A stretch of DNA of 64,000 nt. Origin: Acrocarpospora corrugata (GTDB taxonomy: Bacteria > Actinomycetota > Actinomycetes > Streptosporangiales > Streptosporangiaceae). A model generated the notes under the pieces. The model was not told the DNA's origin, did no database searches, and saw only the letters and a list, made by a program, of their open reading frames with translations. The stretch is taken from the NCBI RefSeq assembly GCF_009687845.1, contig NZ_BLAD01000068.1, positions 1 to 64,000 on the forward strand, written 5' to 3'. A program made the position numbers and the translations under genes. Below are positions 18,999 through 27,186 of this stretch, piece by piece (position 1 is the first letter of the stretch; each line of letters opens with the position of its first letter).

Positions 18999-19097
18999 GG
19001 AATTCGCACAGTCGGCCTCCGGTGACCAGGCGCCCGCGATTGCGGTGACGCTGTTCCCGTTACGCCCGGCACGCCCGGGATATGCCATGGAGTTGGT

Positions 19098-19655
19098 ATG
19101 GCACCCATATCGCGATTTATCCGTACGACAGTATCCGCGGCGGTCGCCTGCGGCTTCCTGCTGGTGTTCGCCGCGCCTGCCGCGTTCGCGCACGACAGCC
19201 TGAAGCGAAGCTCGCCGAACAAGAACGCGAAAGTCCCCGGCGTCGAAACGATCGAACTGGAATACAGCGCGCATGTGCGCTTTCCCGCCGTTGTCCTGCT
19301 CGACCCGGCGGGCAAGAACGTCGCTCTGGGCAAGCCCCGGTCTGTCGACTCCACCGTCTTCACCGACGTCGCCGCCCCACTGGCTCCCGGTGGGTACACG
19401 ATCGCGTGGCGAGTGGTCTCCTCCGACGGTCATCCCATTGAGGGCGAGATCCCTTTCACCGTCACCGGATCGGGGGCATCCACAAGTAGTCCCGCGGCGG
19501 CGGCGCGGACTCCGTCCGCCACTACGGTCGCGACGGATGAACCCGAGTCGCGAATTTCGGGCTGGCTGTGGGTGTCGTTGGCGGTCCTGGTGGTGATCGG
19601 CATCGCGGTCTGGATGCGCACCTTCCAGAAGACCCGACCCCACAGCACGGAATAG
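19098..19655 (+). CDS. copC: CopC-domain copper-binding protein with C-terminal anchor
   Basis: The 185 aa protein has a Sec signal peptide ending around AFAHDSL, so the mature N-terminus starts with His, the usual first Cu ligand of CopC. The CopC beta-barrel follows (about 32-125), with YTIAWRVVSSDGHPIEGEI, where the His of DGHP is a second ligand. A Ser/Thr/Ala linker (125-150) and a C-terminal membrane helix (about 155-173) anchor it. GGAG lies just before ATG 19098. Its mRNA ends at a strong convergent hairpin. Confidence 0.9.
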   Translation: MAPISRFIRTTVSAAVACGFLLVFAAPAAFAHDSLKRSSPNKNAKVPGVETIELEYSAHVRFPAVVLLDPAGKNVALGKPRSVDSTVFTDVAAPLAPGGYTIAWRVVSSDGHPIEGEIPFTVTGSGASTSSPAAAARTPSATTVATDEPESRISGWLWVSLAVLVVIGIAVWMRTFQKTRPHSTE

Positions 19656-19669
19656 CCCCGACCCATGTC

Positions 19670-19699
19670 GTGGCCCTCCTCCGTGCGGAGGAGGGCCAC
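19670..19699. terminator. Bidirectional hairpin between copC and ycnI-like gene
   Basis: GTGGCCCTCCTCCG is followed after TG by its exact reverse complement, a 14-base perfect stem. It lies 15 bases after the copC stop and 10 bases before the stop of the convergent YcnI-like gene. It is therefore well placed to terminate both transcripts. No long U-tract follows, as is common in actinobacteria. Confidence 0.8.
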
Positions 19700-19709
19700 G
19701 GACGAGCGG

Positions 19710-20459
19710 CTACTGGCTGCGAGAGCGGCGGAATCCGGCGATGCCGACACCGGCGCCGACGAGACCGATGACGATGCCCACCCAGCCGAGAGTCCGCGCG
19801 GTGCCGTCAGCGGAGGAGGCCGCCGCCACCGGGACAGGTGTCACCGTGACTGTGGCGGAAGGCTGAGCCGACGCTGACGGTGACATCGTTTCTGTGCCGT
19901 GCCCGTGGCCCTCGCCCGTGGGGGCGACGAGCTTCAGGGTGGGGGCCGGGTGCTCGCCTTCGGAGCCGTCCGCCTTGGGCGGGTCCGCCCACTTGACGAC
20001 CTCGCCGCCGGAGTAGGTCTGCTCGGTGGGGAAGGCGAGTTCGTCGACATCGGTCGGCAGCGGACCGACCGAGACTTCGAACTCCTGGAACTGGCCGGGC
20101 TCGATCTTGCCCCCCGTCCAGGTGATCTTCAGGACTGCTTCGGTGACCTCGTCGCCGTCGTCGGACACGACGGGCTTGGGGAGCTTGCCTTCGGTCAGCT
20201 TGGCGTCCCAGCCTGGGATCGGCTTGACCGAGACGAAGGGCAGCGGATGGTCGGTGGGGAAAGTGACTTCGAGCTTGGTGGTCGAAGCGTCGTCCCGCTC
20301 GTTCGGGACCCGGAAAGCGATCTTCGTGAATCCGCCCTGCTCGGCGGTGCCCGGCTGGATCGTGACGTGAGCCAGAGCCGGTACGGCCAAGGCCACGACT
20401 AGTGCGAGGGCGGCGGCGGCGATCGTACCTGTTCGACGGCCGACGGTTGAAACGGACAT
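19710..20459 (-). CDS. YcnI/DUF1775-type copper-binding membrane protein
   Basis: The 249 aa protein has a signal peptide ending ALAHVTIQPG, so a His is the expected mature N-terminus, as in YcnI proteins where it helps bind Cu. The DUF1775 domain spans about 30-170, with FTKIAFRVPNERD and a conserved Trp in KITWTGG. A His-containing linker (GEGHGHGTE) and a C-terminal helix follow. ATG 20459 has GGAG 6 bases upstream. It precedes no partner on its strand except the paralogue at 20520, which lies upstream and is likely co-transcribed. Confidence 0.88.
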   Translation of the reverse strand: MSVSTVGRRTGTIAAAALALVVALAVPALAHVTIQPGTAEQGGFTKIAFRVPNERDDASTTKLEVTFPTDHPLPFVSVKPIPGWDAKLTEGKLPKPVVSDDGDEVTEAVLKITWTGGKIEPGQFQEFEVSVGPLPTDVDELAFPTEQTYSGGEVVKWADPPKADGSEGEHPAPTLKLVAPTGEGHGHGTETMSPSASAQPSATVTVTPVPVAAASSADGTARTLGWVGIVIGLVGAGVGIAGFRRSRSQ

Positions 20460-20519
20460 GGAATCTCCACTATGTACGGGAATGCCGGAAGGACGCGAGC
20501 AAAGGCTCACGCGAAGAAC

Positions 20520-21071
20520 TCAGCAACCGGCAGGAAGCGGAGGACCACGCCGAAGCACGGCGTATCTGAGTACGCGTTCGAGCAAGGCGAAGCCGGACAC
20601 ATCCGCGACCTTGAAACGCGCCACCACGTCGATCTGTGCGGGGCCTGACAGCAGCACAGGGAGAAGGCGGGAGATATCGCCAACGAGGCGACACAACACC
20701 GACCACAAGGCGGCTTCTCCTCGCGCGACCCACCACCCGGCGATCAACGCCGCCACCAGGTGGCAGAGGAGCATCCCGACATCGACGCTCAGGTCGTGGC
20801 CGTGGAGGGGGTGGGCGGGTTGGGAGGTCAACGTGAACAGTTCGTGGAGGAAGAGTTGCCCGGCTCCCAGCAAGCCCGTGATCACCGCAGGAGATCGTTC
20901 CCTGCCCGCCGCGAGAATCGTCACGCCCAGAACGCCACCGGCGCCCAGCAGAGCCGTACCCGCACCTGGGGAGAGCCCGCCCGCGAACCAGTGCCCCAGA
21001 GCCGCCAGCGCAACGCAGACGGCGGTGAAGGCCGCCGACCGCACGACGCGTAAGGGGATATAGGCCCGCAT
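20520..21071 (-). CDS. Paralogous small membrane protein, copy 2
   Basis: The 183 aa protein shares the family layout: RVVRSAAFTAVCVALAALGH at the N-terminus, GRERSPAV, QLFLHELF, a His loop HPLHGHD, GMLLCHLVAALIAGWWVARG, and a C-terminal RRGPPLPAGC. ATG 21071 is chosen by alignment with the other copies; the upstream ATG at 21149 would add 26 Arg-rich residues. It is 60 bases upstream of the ycnI-like gene on the same strand, parallel to copy 1 being upstream of copC. Confidence 0.72.
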   Translation of the reverse strand: MRAYIPLRVVRSAAFTAVCVALAALGHWFAGGLSPGAGTALLGAGGVLGVTILAAGRERSPAVITGLLGAGQLFLHELFTLTSQPAHPLHGHDLSVDVGMLLCHLVAALIAGWWVARGEAALWSVLCRLVGDISRLLPVLLSGPAQIDVVARFKVADVSGFALLERVLRYAVLRRGPPLPAGC

Positions 21072-21229
21072 GACGCCCACATGCTCCCACAAGCAGCGAC
21101 GCCTGTCCCGCGCTTCTCGCGCGCGTATGATCCCCGACACTGGCGACAACGCGGATCACTGACTTCCCGTTCGCGCGCGTTGACTGACCGGTCTTCTCAG
21201 CCGGGCGTTTCGCTGAAAGGATGTCGGTC

Positions 21230-21781
21230 GTGACCCCCCGGGAGCCGAGCTTTCGCTTGGTGCGAGCCGCCGTCTTCGCCACGGCGTGCGTCAGCGTCTC
21301 GGTCGGCGGTCACACGTTCGCAGGTGGCGGATCGGTTCCACTGGCGGTAATCGGCCTGGGCGCAATAGGCGCTCTGGTGATGGCGTATGCGCTCAACGGT
21401 CGCGAGCGCGGAGCCGAGGTCGTTCTGACGGCCACGATCGGGGCGCAGATCGTTCTCCACCAGCTGTTCAGCTGGTCCGCGCCCAAAATGATCACGTACG
21501 CGGAGCACGATCACCCGTTTGGCATGCTGCTGGTTCATCTCGCGGTGGCGGCGCTGACCGGATGGTGGCTGTATCGGGGTGAGCGCGCGGTTTGGCTGAT
21601 GTTGCGCCTGTGGGCGCGGGCATCCCTTTCGGCGCTGCGCTGGGTTTTCCTCGTGTTCTGCCAGCCACCCCCGCCCGTGCGACGACCTGTGCAGACAGCC
21701 GAGCCCGAGACTTTCGCCGGCCGTGAGATCGCGACGGTGGTCAGTCGGCGCGGCCCTCCCCTGGCGGTTCTCGCCGGCTGA
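21230..21781 (+). CDS. Paralogous small membrane protein, copy 3 (recent duplicate of copy 1)
   Basis: The 183 aa protein is very similar to copy 1 along its whole length, including the shared leader CGCTGAAAGGATG, TPREPSF, the GRERGAEVV loop, EHDHPFGMLLVHLAVAALTG and a C-terminal RRGPPLAVLAG. GTG 21230 is chosen by the same ribosome-site argument. The similarity continues past the stop into the first codons of copC, showing that this is part of a segmental duplication. Confidence 0.75.
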   Translation: MTPREPSFRLVRAAVFATACVSVSVGGHTFAGGGSVPLAVIGLGAIGALVMAYALNGRERGAEVVLTATIGAQIVLHQLFSWSAPKMITYAEHDHPFGMLLVHLAVAALTGWWLYRGERAVWLMLRLWARASLSALRWVFLVFCQPPPPVRRPVQTAEPETFAGREIATVVSRRGPPLAVLAG

Positions 21782-21884
21782 GAGGTATCTTCCCGGTCGG
21801 CCCTCCGGTGACCAGGCGCTCCCGCTGCGGTGGCGCTGTTCCCGTTGTGCCCGGTACGCCCGGGAATCTGCCATGGAGTTGGTA

Positions 21885-21956
21885 ATGGCACCCATATCGC
21901 GCTTTATCCCGCCAGCATTCGTGCCTGACCGCACGGAACGAGCCGCTGACTTATGA
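21885..21956 (+). pseudogene. copC remnant: first eight codons only
   Basis: ATG 21885 and the next seven codons (MAPISRFI) match the start of the intact copC at 19098, and the preceding CCATGGAGTTGGT leader also matches. The sequence then diverges abruptly and the frame closes at 21956 without any CopC domain. This is the broken end of a duplicated copy-plus-copC unit. The short frame overlaps the start of the next gene by 4 bases. Confidence 0.7.
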
Positions 21957-22513
21957 CCGCTGGAGTGACGCTCCGTCTTGCCCGCGCCGCGGCCTTCGCC
22001 GTGGTGTGCGCCGGGCTGGGCATCCTCGCCCACCGGCTCGGCGGCGGCGTCGTTTCCGAACGGGCGGCGGCCTGCGGACTGGCGGTCGCGTTCCTCGCCG
22101 CGTTACCGGCCACGGCCCGTGAGCGCGGAACGGGCGCGATCACGCTTCTGCTCGCGGGAGTCCAGGTAGTCCTCCATCTGCTTTTCTGGTTCGCGTCGAC
22201 GCTCGCGCCCCTGGCGGTGACGGGCGAGCACGTGCATTCCGGCCTGGTCCCCGGTCTCGGGATGCTGGTGACGCACGTCTGGGCCGTCGTGCTGACGGCG
22301 CTGTGGCTCGCGCGCGGTGAAGCCGCCCTGTGGGCCGTGCTGCGCCGCCTCATCGTCAGGGTGCTCCGGCTGATGATCTGCCGCACACCGGTGGCGACCC
22401 CGCCTGCGACGCTCCGCGGCGACTCCCCTGGGCCGGAAGTGCTCCGCTCCGCCCTGTTGCGGCACGTGACCAGCGGCCGGGCCCCTCCGGCGATCCCCCT
22501 TCCCACCGGCTGA
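21953..22513 (+). CDS. Paralogous small membrane protein, copy 4
   Basis: The 186 aa protein shows the family pattern: RLARAAAFAVVCAGLGILAH, ARERGTGAI, VQVVLHLLFWFAS, the His loop GEHVHSGLVPG, MLVTHVWAVVLTALWLARGE and a C-terminal LRHVTSGRAPP. It is closer to the copy at 35003 than to copies 1 and 3. It lies just upstream of the ZnuCBA-like importer on the same strand, with an 83-base gap. No obvious ribosome site precedes ATG 21953. Confidence 0.72.
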   Translation: MTAGVTLRLARAAAFAVVCAGLGILAHRLGGGVVSERAAACGLAVAFLAALPATARERGTGAITLLLAGVQVVLHLLFWFASTLAPLAVTGEHVHSGLVPGLGMLVTHVWAVVLTALWLARGEAALWAVLRRLIVRVLRLMICRTPVATPPATLRGDSPGPEVLRSALLRHVTSGRAPPAIPLPTG

Positions 22514-22596
22514 CCTTCAGGCAGAACCGGTTCTTCACCGGGCGGATACCTCCGTCCGGCTCTCGTCGTACGCCTTCCTCGACCCGGAGTACGCCC

Positions 22597-23241
22597 ATGC
22601 CCCCTCCCCTCCCCAGCGCGTTGCGCCTGTCCGAGGTGATCTGCAGGTACGGAAAGCAGCTCGTGGTGGACCACGTCGCCCTCGATCTCGCCCCCGGCGA
22701 GCACCTGGCCATCACCGGCACCAACGGCTCGGGTAAGAGCACGCTGCTGCGCGCCGTCCTGGGGCTTCACCGTGCGGCGGGTGGAGTGATCGAGGTCGCC
22801 GGTCGGCGCGCGCGCAGTTCCGCCGAGTGGGCGCGGCGCCGCTCCGAGGTGGCCTGGGTGCCGCAGCGGCAGGCGGCGGGGCGCTTCCCGCTGCTGGTCC
22901 GCGAACTGCTGGCCAGCAGTCGCCACACCGGGGAGGCCACCAGGGCCGCCCAGGAGCTGGGCGTCGGCGAACTGCTTGAGCGCCCGTTGTCGGAGTTGTC
23001 CGGCGGTCAGCTCCAGCGGGCCTATCTGGCCAGGGCGCTCGGCCAGGTGGCGGCCGGAGCCGGGCTGCTATTGGCCGACGAGCCGACGGCGGCGCTCGAC
23101 TTCGACGGGCAGGAACAGGTCGCGGCGGTGCTGGCGGGCCTGCCCGTGGGCGTCGTCGTGGTCACGCACGACCGGGTCGTGGCCGGGGCCTGTGACCGGG
23201 TGGCCGAGATGGCCGCCGGCCGGTTGCGGGAGGCCGGGTGA
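22597..23241 (+). CDS. Zn/Mn-family ABC transporter ATPase
   Basis: The 214 aa ATPase has Walker A GTNGSGKST, signature LSGGQLQRAYLARAL, Walker B LLLADEP and the switch His in VTHDR. It is most like the ZnuC/MntB class. ATG 22597 is chosen because GGAG stands 8 bases before it and the domain starts at once. The 4-base overlap with the permease and the lipoprotein after it define a three-gene importer operon. Confidence 0.85.
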   Translation: MPPPLPSALRLSEVICRYGKQLVVDHVALDLAPGEHLAITGTNGSGKSTLLRAVLGLHRAAGGVIEVAGRRARSSAEWARRRSEVAWVPQRQAAGRFPLLVRELLASSRHTGEATRAAQELGVGELLERPLSELSGGQLQRAYLARALGQVAAGAGLLLADEPTAALDFDGQEQVAAVLAGLPVGVVVVTHDRVVAGACDRVAEMAAGRLREAG

Positions 23242-24068
23242 ACGACATCGCCGTGCTCATGGAGCTTCCCTCGGTACGGCTGGCGGTGCTGGCCCTGCTG
23301 CTCGGGTCGGTGGGCTTGCCGATCGTCGGGGTGTTCATCGTGGGGCTCGACATCATGCCGGTCCGCTTCGCGATGATGCATGTCGCCCTGCTCGGCATCG
23401 CGATCGGCTTGCTGATCGGTCTGGATCCGCTGCTGTGCGCGCTGGTGTTGTGCGCGCTGACCGGCGGCGCGCTGACCCCGATGGCTCGGAGCACGACCGG
23501 CCTGTCGGGTGCGATGGGTCTGCTGATGACGCTGGCCATCGCCGCCGCGCTGCTGCTGCTGTCGATTTCCGGGGTTAACGCCAACGGCGCCTTCGAGCTG
23601 CTGTGGGGATCGATTCTGGCCACCCGGCCGGAAGAAGTGATCGCGCTGGCGGCGCTCGCCGTGATCGTCCCCCTGCTCTTCTGGTCGCGCCGCCGCGACT
23701 TGGCTCTCCTGCTGCACGATCGGGAGCTGGCCCTGTGCTCCGGAGTGGCCGTGGAGCGGCTCACGCTGATCCTGCTCGTGGTGATCGCCGTGGCGATCGC
23801 CTCGGCGATCAGGCTCACGGGGGCGCTGCTCGTTGACGCGCTCACCCTGCTGCCCGCACTGGCCGCCCGCCGGGTCGGCCGTTCGCTCGCCGCGATGATC
23901 CGCTGGTCGGTGATCTTCGGCCTTGCCTTCAACGTGGGCGGATTCTTCCTCGCCCTCGCCTTCGACTTCCCGCCCGGCCCGACGCTCGTCCTGGTCGGCG
24001 GCGTCTGCACGCTTCTCCTCCATGCCATCCCATCCACCGCATTCCACCCAGGAAGGGTTCTCCACTGA
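23238..24068 (+). CDS. Zn/Mn-family ABC transporter permease (ABC-3 type)
   Basis: The 276 aa permease has eight or so helices and the ABC-3 family features MHVALLGIAIGLLIG and AIRLTGALLVDALTLLPALAA near the C-terminal cytoplasmic loop. It starts at GTG 23238 inside the ATPase gene and its stop overlaps the lipoprotein start by one base. Partner of the preceding ATPase. Confidence 0.87.
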   Translation: MNDIAVLMELPSVRLAVLALLLGSVGLPIVGVFIVGLDIMPVRFAMMHVALLGIAIGLLIGLDPLLCALVLCALTGGALTPMARSTTGLSGAMGLLMTLAIAAALLLLSISGVNANGAFELLWGSILATRPEEVIALAALAVIVPLLFWSRRRDLALLLHDRELALCSGVAVERLTLILLVVIAVAIASAIRLTGALLVDALTLLPALAARRVGRSLAAMIRWSVIFGLAFNVGGFFLALAFDFPPGPTLVLVGGVCTLLLHAIPSTAFHPGRVLH

Positions 24069-24838
24069 TGCGCACCCTGAGCCGAATCGGCCTCACGGCC
24101 CTCGCCGCCGTCCTCACACTCACCTCCTGCGGGGGGACCGACGAAGCGGCGACGCCGGAATCCGGGGCCCTGAAGGTCGTGGCCGCCTCCAGCTGGGAGG
24201 CCGGATTCGCCAAAGCCGCGGGCGCCACCGACATCACGGTGATCGTGCCGCCCGGTGTGCAGCACGCGCCCGACTACGACCCCAAACCGTCCGACCTGGC
24301 CAAGGTCGCCGAGGCCGACGTCCTGCTCTACGCCGCCTTCGAAGGGTTCGCGGGCAAGCTCAAGGAGGCCGCGGGTTCGGACGCCAAGCTCATCGAGGTG
24401 GCGCTGGACAACGCCCCGGACAAGGTGAAGGCCGAGGTGGAGCGCCTGGCCGCCGAGTTCGGCACCGCGGATGCCGCCAAAGCGTGGACGGCGACCTTCG
24501 ACACCGAATATGCCGCGCTCAAGCAGAAGGTCACCGAAGCCACCAAGGGCACCGCGCCGGTGATCGTCTCCCAGGCGTTCGTCGCCTGGGCCGCCGACCT
24601 GACCGGCGCTCAACCCGCGGGCGTGTACGGCCCGCAGCCGCCCACCGCCGGGGAGATCTCCACCCTGGCCGCCAAGAAACCCCACCTCATTCTGGACAAC
24701 TCCGCCATGCCCGGCGGGGACGCCCTGACCAACGTGGACGCCGAGCGCGTGGTGATCAACAACTTCCCCGACCCGAGCTTCGACCTGATCACCATGTACC
24801 GGGCCAACGCCGACGCCATCGTCACCGCACTCGGCTGA
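24068..24838 (+). CDS. ZnuA-like solute-binding lipoprotein with atypical metal site
   Basis: The 256 aa lipoprotein has lipobox LTSC and the cluster A-I fold, seen in HAPDYDPKPSDLAKVAEADV and the long backbone helix. Only two histidines are visible in the mature protein. The first canonical ligand is kept (HAPDYD), but the usual histidines in the next sites are replaced (FEGFAG, SQAFVAW, DNSAMPGG). It also lacks the His-rich loop of ZnuA. Metal choice is therefore uncertain and could be Mn, Fe or a non-metal cargo. A UUCG-capped terminator follows. Confidence 0.82.
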   Translation: MRTLSRIGLTALAAVLTLTSCGGTDEAATPESGALKVVAASSWEAGFAKAAGATDITVIVPPGVQHAPDYDPKPSDLAKVAEADVLLYAAFEGFAGKLKEAAGSDAKLIEVALDNAPDKVKAEVERLAAEFGTADAAKAWTATFDTEYAALKQKVTEATKGTAPVIVSQAFVAWAADLTGAQPAGVYGPQPPTAGEISTLAAKKPHLILDNSAMPGGDALTNVDAERVVINNFPDPSFDLITMYRANADAIVTALG

Positions 24839-24846
24839 CCGTCCCC

Positions 24847-24868
24847 GGGGCGGTCTTCGGACCGCCCC
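24847..24868 (+). terminator. Terminator of the ABC metal importer operon
   Basis: GGGGCGGTC, a TTCG tetraloop and GACCGCCCC form a 9-base perfect stem starting 8 bases after the lipoprotein stop. A CTCCCC tract follows rather than a U-run. Confidence 0.8.
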
Positions 24869-24887
24869 TCCCCTTGGGAGATCAAAC

Positions 24888-24944
24888 GTGGACATCCCCA
24901 TTCTCATGGAGAACGGCGAGACGGCCGCTCCGCGCGCCAGGTGC
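24888..24944 (+). other. Possible start of a truncated gene
   Basis: GGGAG at 24876-24880 stands 7 bases before GTG 24888, which opens a coding-like DIPILMENGETAAPRAR. The frame then runs antisense through the GH88-like gene and loses all protein character. It may be the 5' stub of a gene cut off by rearrangement, or chance. Confidence 0.25.
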
Positions 24945-25934
24945 TCAGCAGGCGAAGGGATCGATCGCTCCCGTGAGGATCGCCAGGCCGAGCGCCAGGA
25001 AGAAGTCCCCCCACACCAACTCGTGGCGGGTGGCGACACCGCGGTCGAAGTCGTAGCAGCCGTCGAGCAGCCGACCTGCCCGCACGTGCTCGGAGACCAA
25101 TGTGCCGAGAAGCTGAGCGGCCCGGTCCCGAAGTGGGCCGGATGGATCGCTGTCGGCCAGTTTCAGCGCCGCGGCGGCTTCGATCGCGGCGGCGGAGGTA
25201 TCCGGCGGGCTGGACCGCTGTGCCGAAGCGGCGGGTATCCGTTCCGAGCCAGGAGCGAATCTGGCCGCGACGGCCGGATATTCGAGGATTCGGTGCGGTG
25301 CGCCCGCGTCGGCGACCGCCAGCGCCAGCCATCCCACCGTGCGGCTCCAGCCCAGCGGAGGGTCAGGATGTGGCGCCCATGTGCCATCCGGCCGGGCCGC
25401 CCAGGCGGGATGTGCCTCCTGGCCGCCGAGCGTCAGTTCGATCTGCAGGTCGAGTTGGCGACGCGCGGCGTGCTCTCCCTCGGGGCCGCTCCGGCTCAGC
25501 AGGGGTATCAAGCCTGGCAGCGCGTCGACCCTGGCCAGCTCCCGAGGTCCACCGAACGCGCCGCCCCAGGGGACCAGCCCGAGCACCGGATCGTAGGCGT
25601 CCATACATTCGCGGGCCGCGCTGTCGCGCAACGCGGTGTCGCCGGAGAGCGCGGTGCCGTACCAGAAGATCAGGCCGCGGGTCGCGGTGTCGACGTCAGC
25701 CCAGGGAGCCAGCGACGCGGTGCGGGACGCCGCGGAAGAGGAGTCCCCGCCGGTGACGGTCGCCCGCAGCCAGAGCAGGCCCGCCCAGAAACCGGCCGTC
25801 CATGAACCGCGCCCGGTGGTCGTCCATCGTCCGGTGGCCGGGTCGGCGTACAGCGGCCAGCGGTCCCCTACTTCCTCCTCGGTCTCGCCCGCTCGTTCCA
25901 GGATCTCGGCGAGCGCCCGTTCCGCCCAGCTCAT
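24945..25934 (-). CDS. GH88/unsaturated-glucuronyl-hydrolase-like protein
   Basis: The 329 aa protein has the (alpha/alpha)6-type pattern of GH88 enzymes: GRWTTTGRGSWTAGFWAGL near residue 31, DVDTATRGLIFWYG in the middle and GDFFLALGL at the C-terminus. It has no signal peptide. GH88 and GH105 enzymes release 4,5-unsaturated uronates from oligosaccharides. The catalytic Asp is not pinned down here, and an uncharacterised subgroup is possible. The ATGA overlap with the MFS gene fixes the start at 25934 and implies that the transporter supplies its substrate. Confidence 0.68.
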   Translation of the reverse strand: MSWAERALAEILERAGETEEEVGDRWPLYADPATGRWTTTGRGSWTAGFWAGLLWLRATVTGGDSSSAASRTASLAPWADVDTATRGLIFWYGTALSGDTALRDSAARECMDAYDPVLGLVPWGGAFGGPRELARVDALPGLIPLLSRSGPEGEHAARRQLDLQIELTLGGQEAHPAWAARPDGTWAPHPDPPLGWSRTVGWLALAVADAGAPHRILEYPAVAARFAPGSERIPAASAQRSSPPDTSAAAIEAAAALKLADSDPSGPLRDRAAQLLGTLVSEHVRAGRLLDGCYDFDRGVATRHELVWGDFFLALGLAILTGAIDPFAC

Positions 25935-27085
25935 GCCCGTGTTCCGGCACGGTTGCGGGCGGCGGCCAGCAGTGCCGCGGCGGCGAATTCCGTGGCCACC
26001 AGCGCCCAGCCCCACCCATAGTCGGCGACCTCGATCAGCAGTGCGACCAAAGGTGGGCCGACGGCGAAGCCGGCGAAGAAACCGGCCGAGACGAGCGCGG
26101 AGTCGCGGCCGGCCGTTCGCGGGTCGGCGCGTTTGATCACCGCGACCATGGTGACGGCGTTGCCCGCGACGGCGAAGGCGCCGACGGCCGCCGTACCGGC
26201 CCAGACCAGGGCGGGCCACCAAGCGGCGGCGGCGATGAGCAGCGCCGCACCGCAGGCTCCGGCTGCCAGGAGTCCGAGGAGTGCGTCGGGCTGTCCGAGC
26301 CGGCCTGCCTTCCGGGACCAGCCGACTCGCCCGGCCACTCCGGTGATGCCCAGGATCGCGACCAGCCAGGCCGCCACGACCGGGCTCAGGCTCAGCCGCT
26401 GCGTGCCGTAAAGGGCGAGATAGGTGTTGATCGAGGCGATCCCGCTGCCCAGCAGGAAGGAGAAGAGCGCCAGTCGGCCTACGGCGGTGCGAGGCAGGTC
26501 CGCGTTCCGGGCGGTGCCCGGCGTCGCTGGGCGGTCAGGCGGCAGGGCGCGGATCGCCCAGGCCGCGATGACCAGGGCGATGGCCGCCGCCGTCCACACC
26601 GCGCCACGCCAGCCCGTCCAGATGGCGAGACTCGCGAGCGGCAGTCCGGCGGCGAAGGCGCCCAGCTGCACTCCCGACTGCTTCCAGCCGGTGATCGCGC
26701 CACGCCGCACGGGCTCGACCACGGCGAGGATGACCTTGTTGGTGGCGGGATTGGCCAGTGCCTGCGGGAGACCGCCCAGCGCCACCGCCGCCAGGAGCAT
26801 CGGCGTGCCGGACGCGGATCCGATCAAGGCGAGTGCCGCGGCGGCCACGACCAGCAGCACGACCAGGCAACGACGAGGACCCAATCGATCGACCCACTGC
26901 CCCGCGCTGAGCGACAGAAGTGCCGCGACGCCGAATCCGGCGGTGGTGGTCAGGCCGAGCGCCGAGCGGGAGATGCCCGCCTCTTCGACCAGCCGAGGCC
27001 CGAGCGCGCCGACCAGGAACAGCTGCAGCATCGAGACGCCCATCACCGCGGTGAGCAGCGCCGTTATCGCTTGTGGTCGCGCCAT
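25931..27085 (-). CDS. Major facilitator superfamily transporter
   Basis: The 384 aa protein has twelve predicted helices, with the loop 2-3 motif as GQWVDRLGPRRCLV. It is in an operon with the GH88-like hydrolase (4-base overlap) and diverges from the sigma-factor gene across about 100 bases. A sugar or uronate oligosaccharide is the likely cargo from context, but this is inference. Confidence 0.82.
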   Translation of the reverse strand: MARPQAITALLTAVMGVSMLQLFLVGALGPRLVEEAGISRSALGLTTTAGFGVAALLSLSAGQWVDRLGPRRCLVVLLVVAAAALALIGSASGTPMLLAAVALGGLPQALANPATNKVILAVVEPVRRGAITGWKQSGVQLGAFAAGLPLASLAIWTGWRGAVWTAAAIALVIAAWAIRALPPDRPATPGTARNADLPRTAVGRLALFSFLLGSGIASINTYLALYGTQRLSLSPVVAAWLVAILGITGVAGRVGWSRKAGRLGQPDALLGLLAAGACGAALLIAAAAWWPALVWAGTAAVGAFAVAGNAVTMVAVIKRADPRTAGRDSALVSAGFFAGFAVGPPLVALLIEVADYGWGWALVATEFAAAALLAAARNRAGTRA

Positions 27086-27186
27086 CGCGCTCCCCTTCCG
27101 TCCGTGAGATCCCGGCGAACCAGACAGTCGTCGGCGAACCCGGCCCAGTTCCCCGAACCGTGTCCCGCTCTTAAGGAACGATCAAC

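Noticed and set aside
24888-25805. Plus-strand frame of 305 codons after the importer terminator
   Set aside because: Only the first 15-20 codons look coding; the rest is antisense to the GH88-like gene. Kept only as a possible stub.
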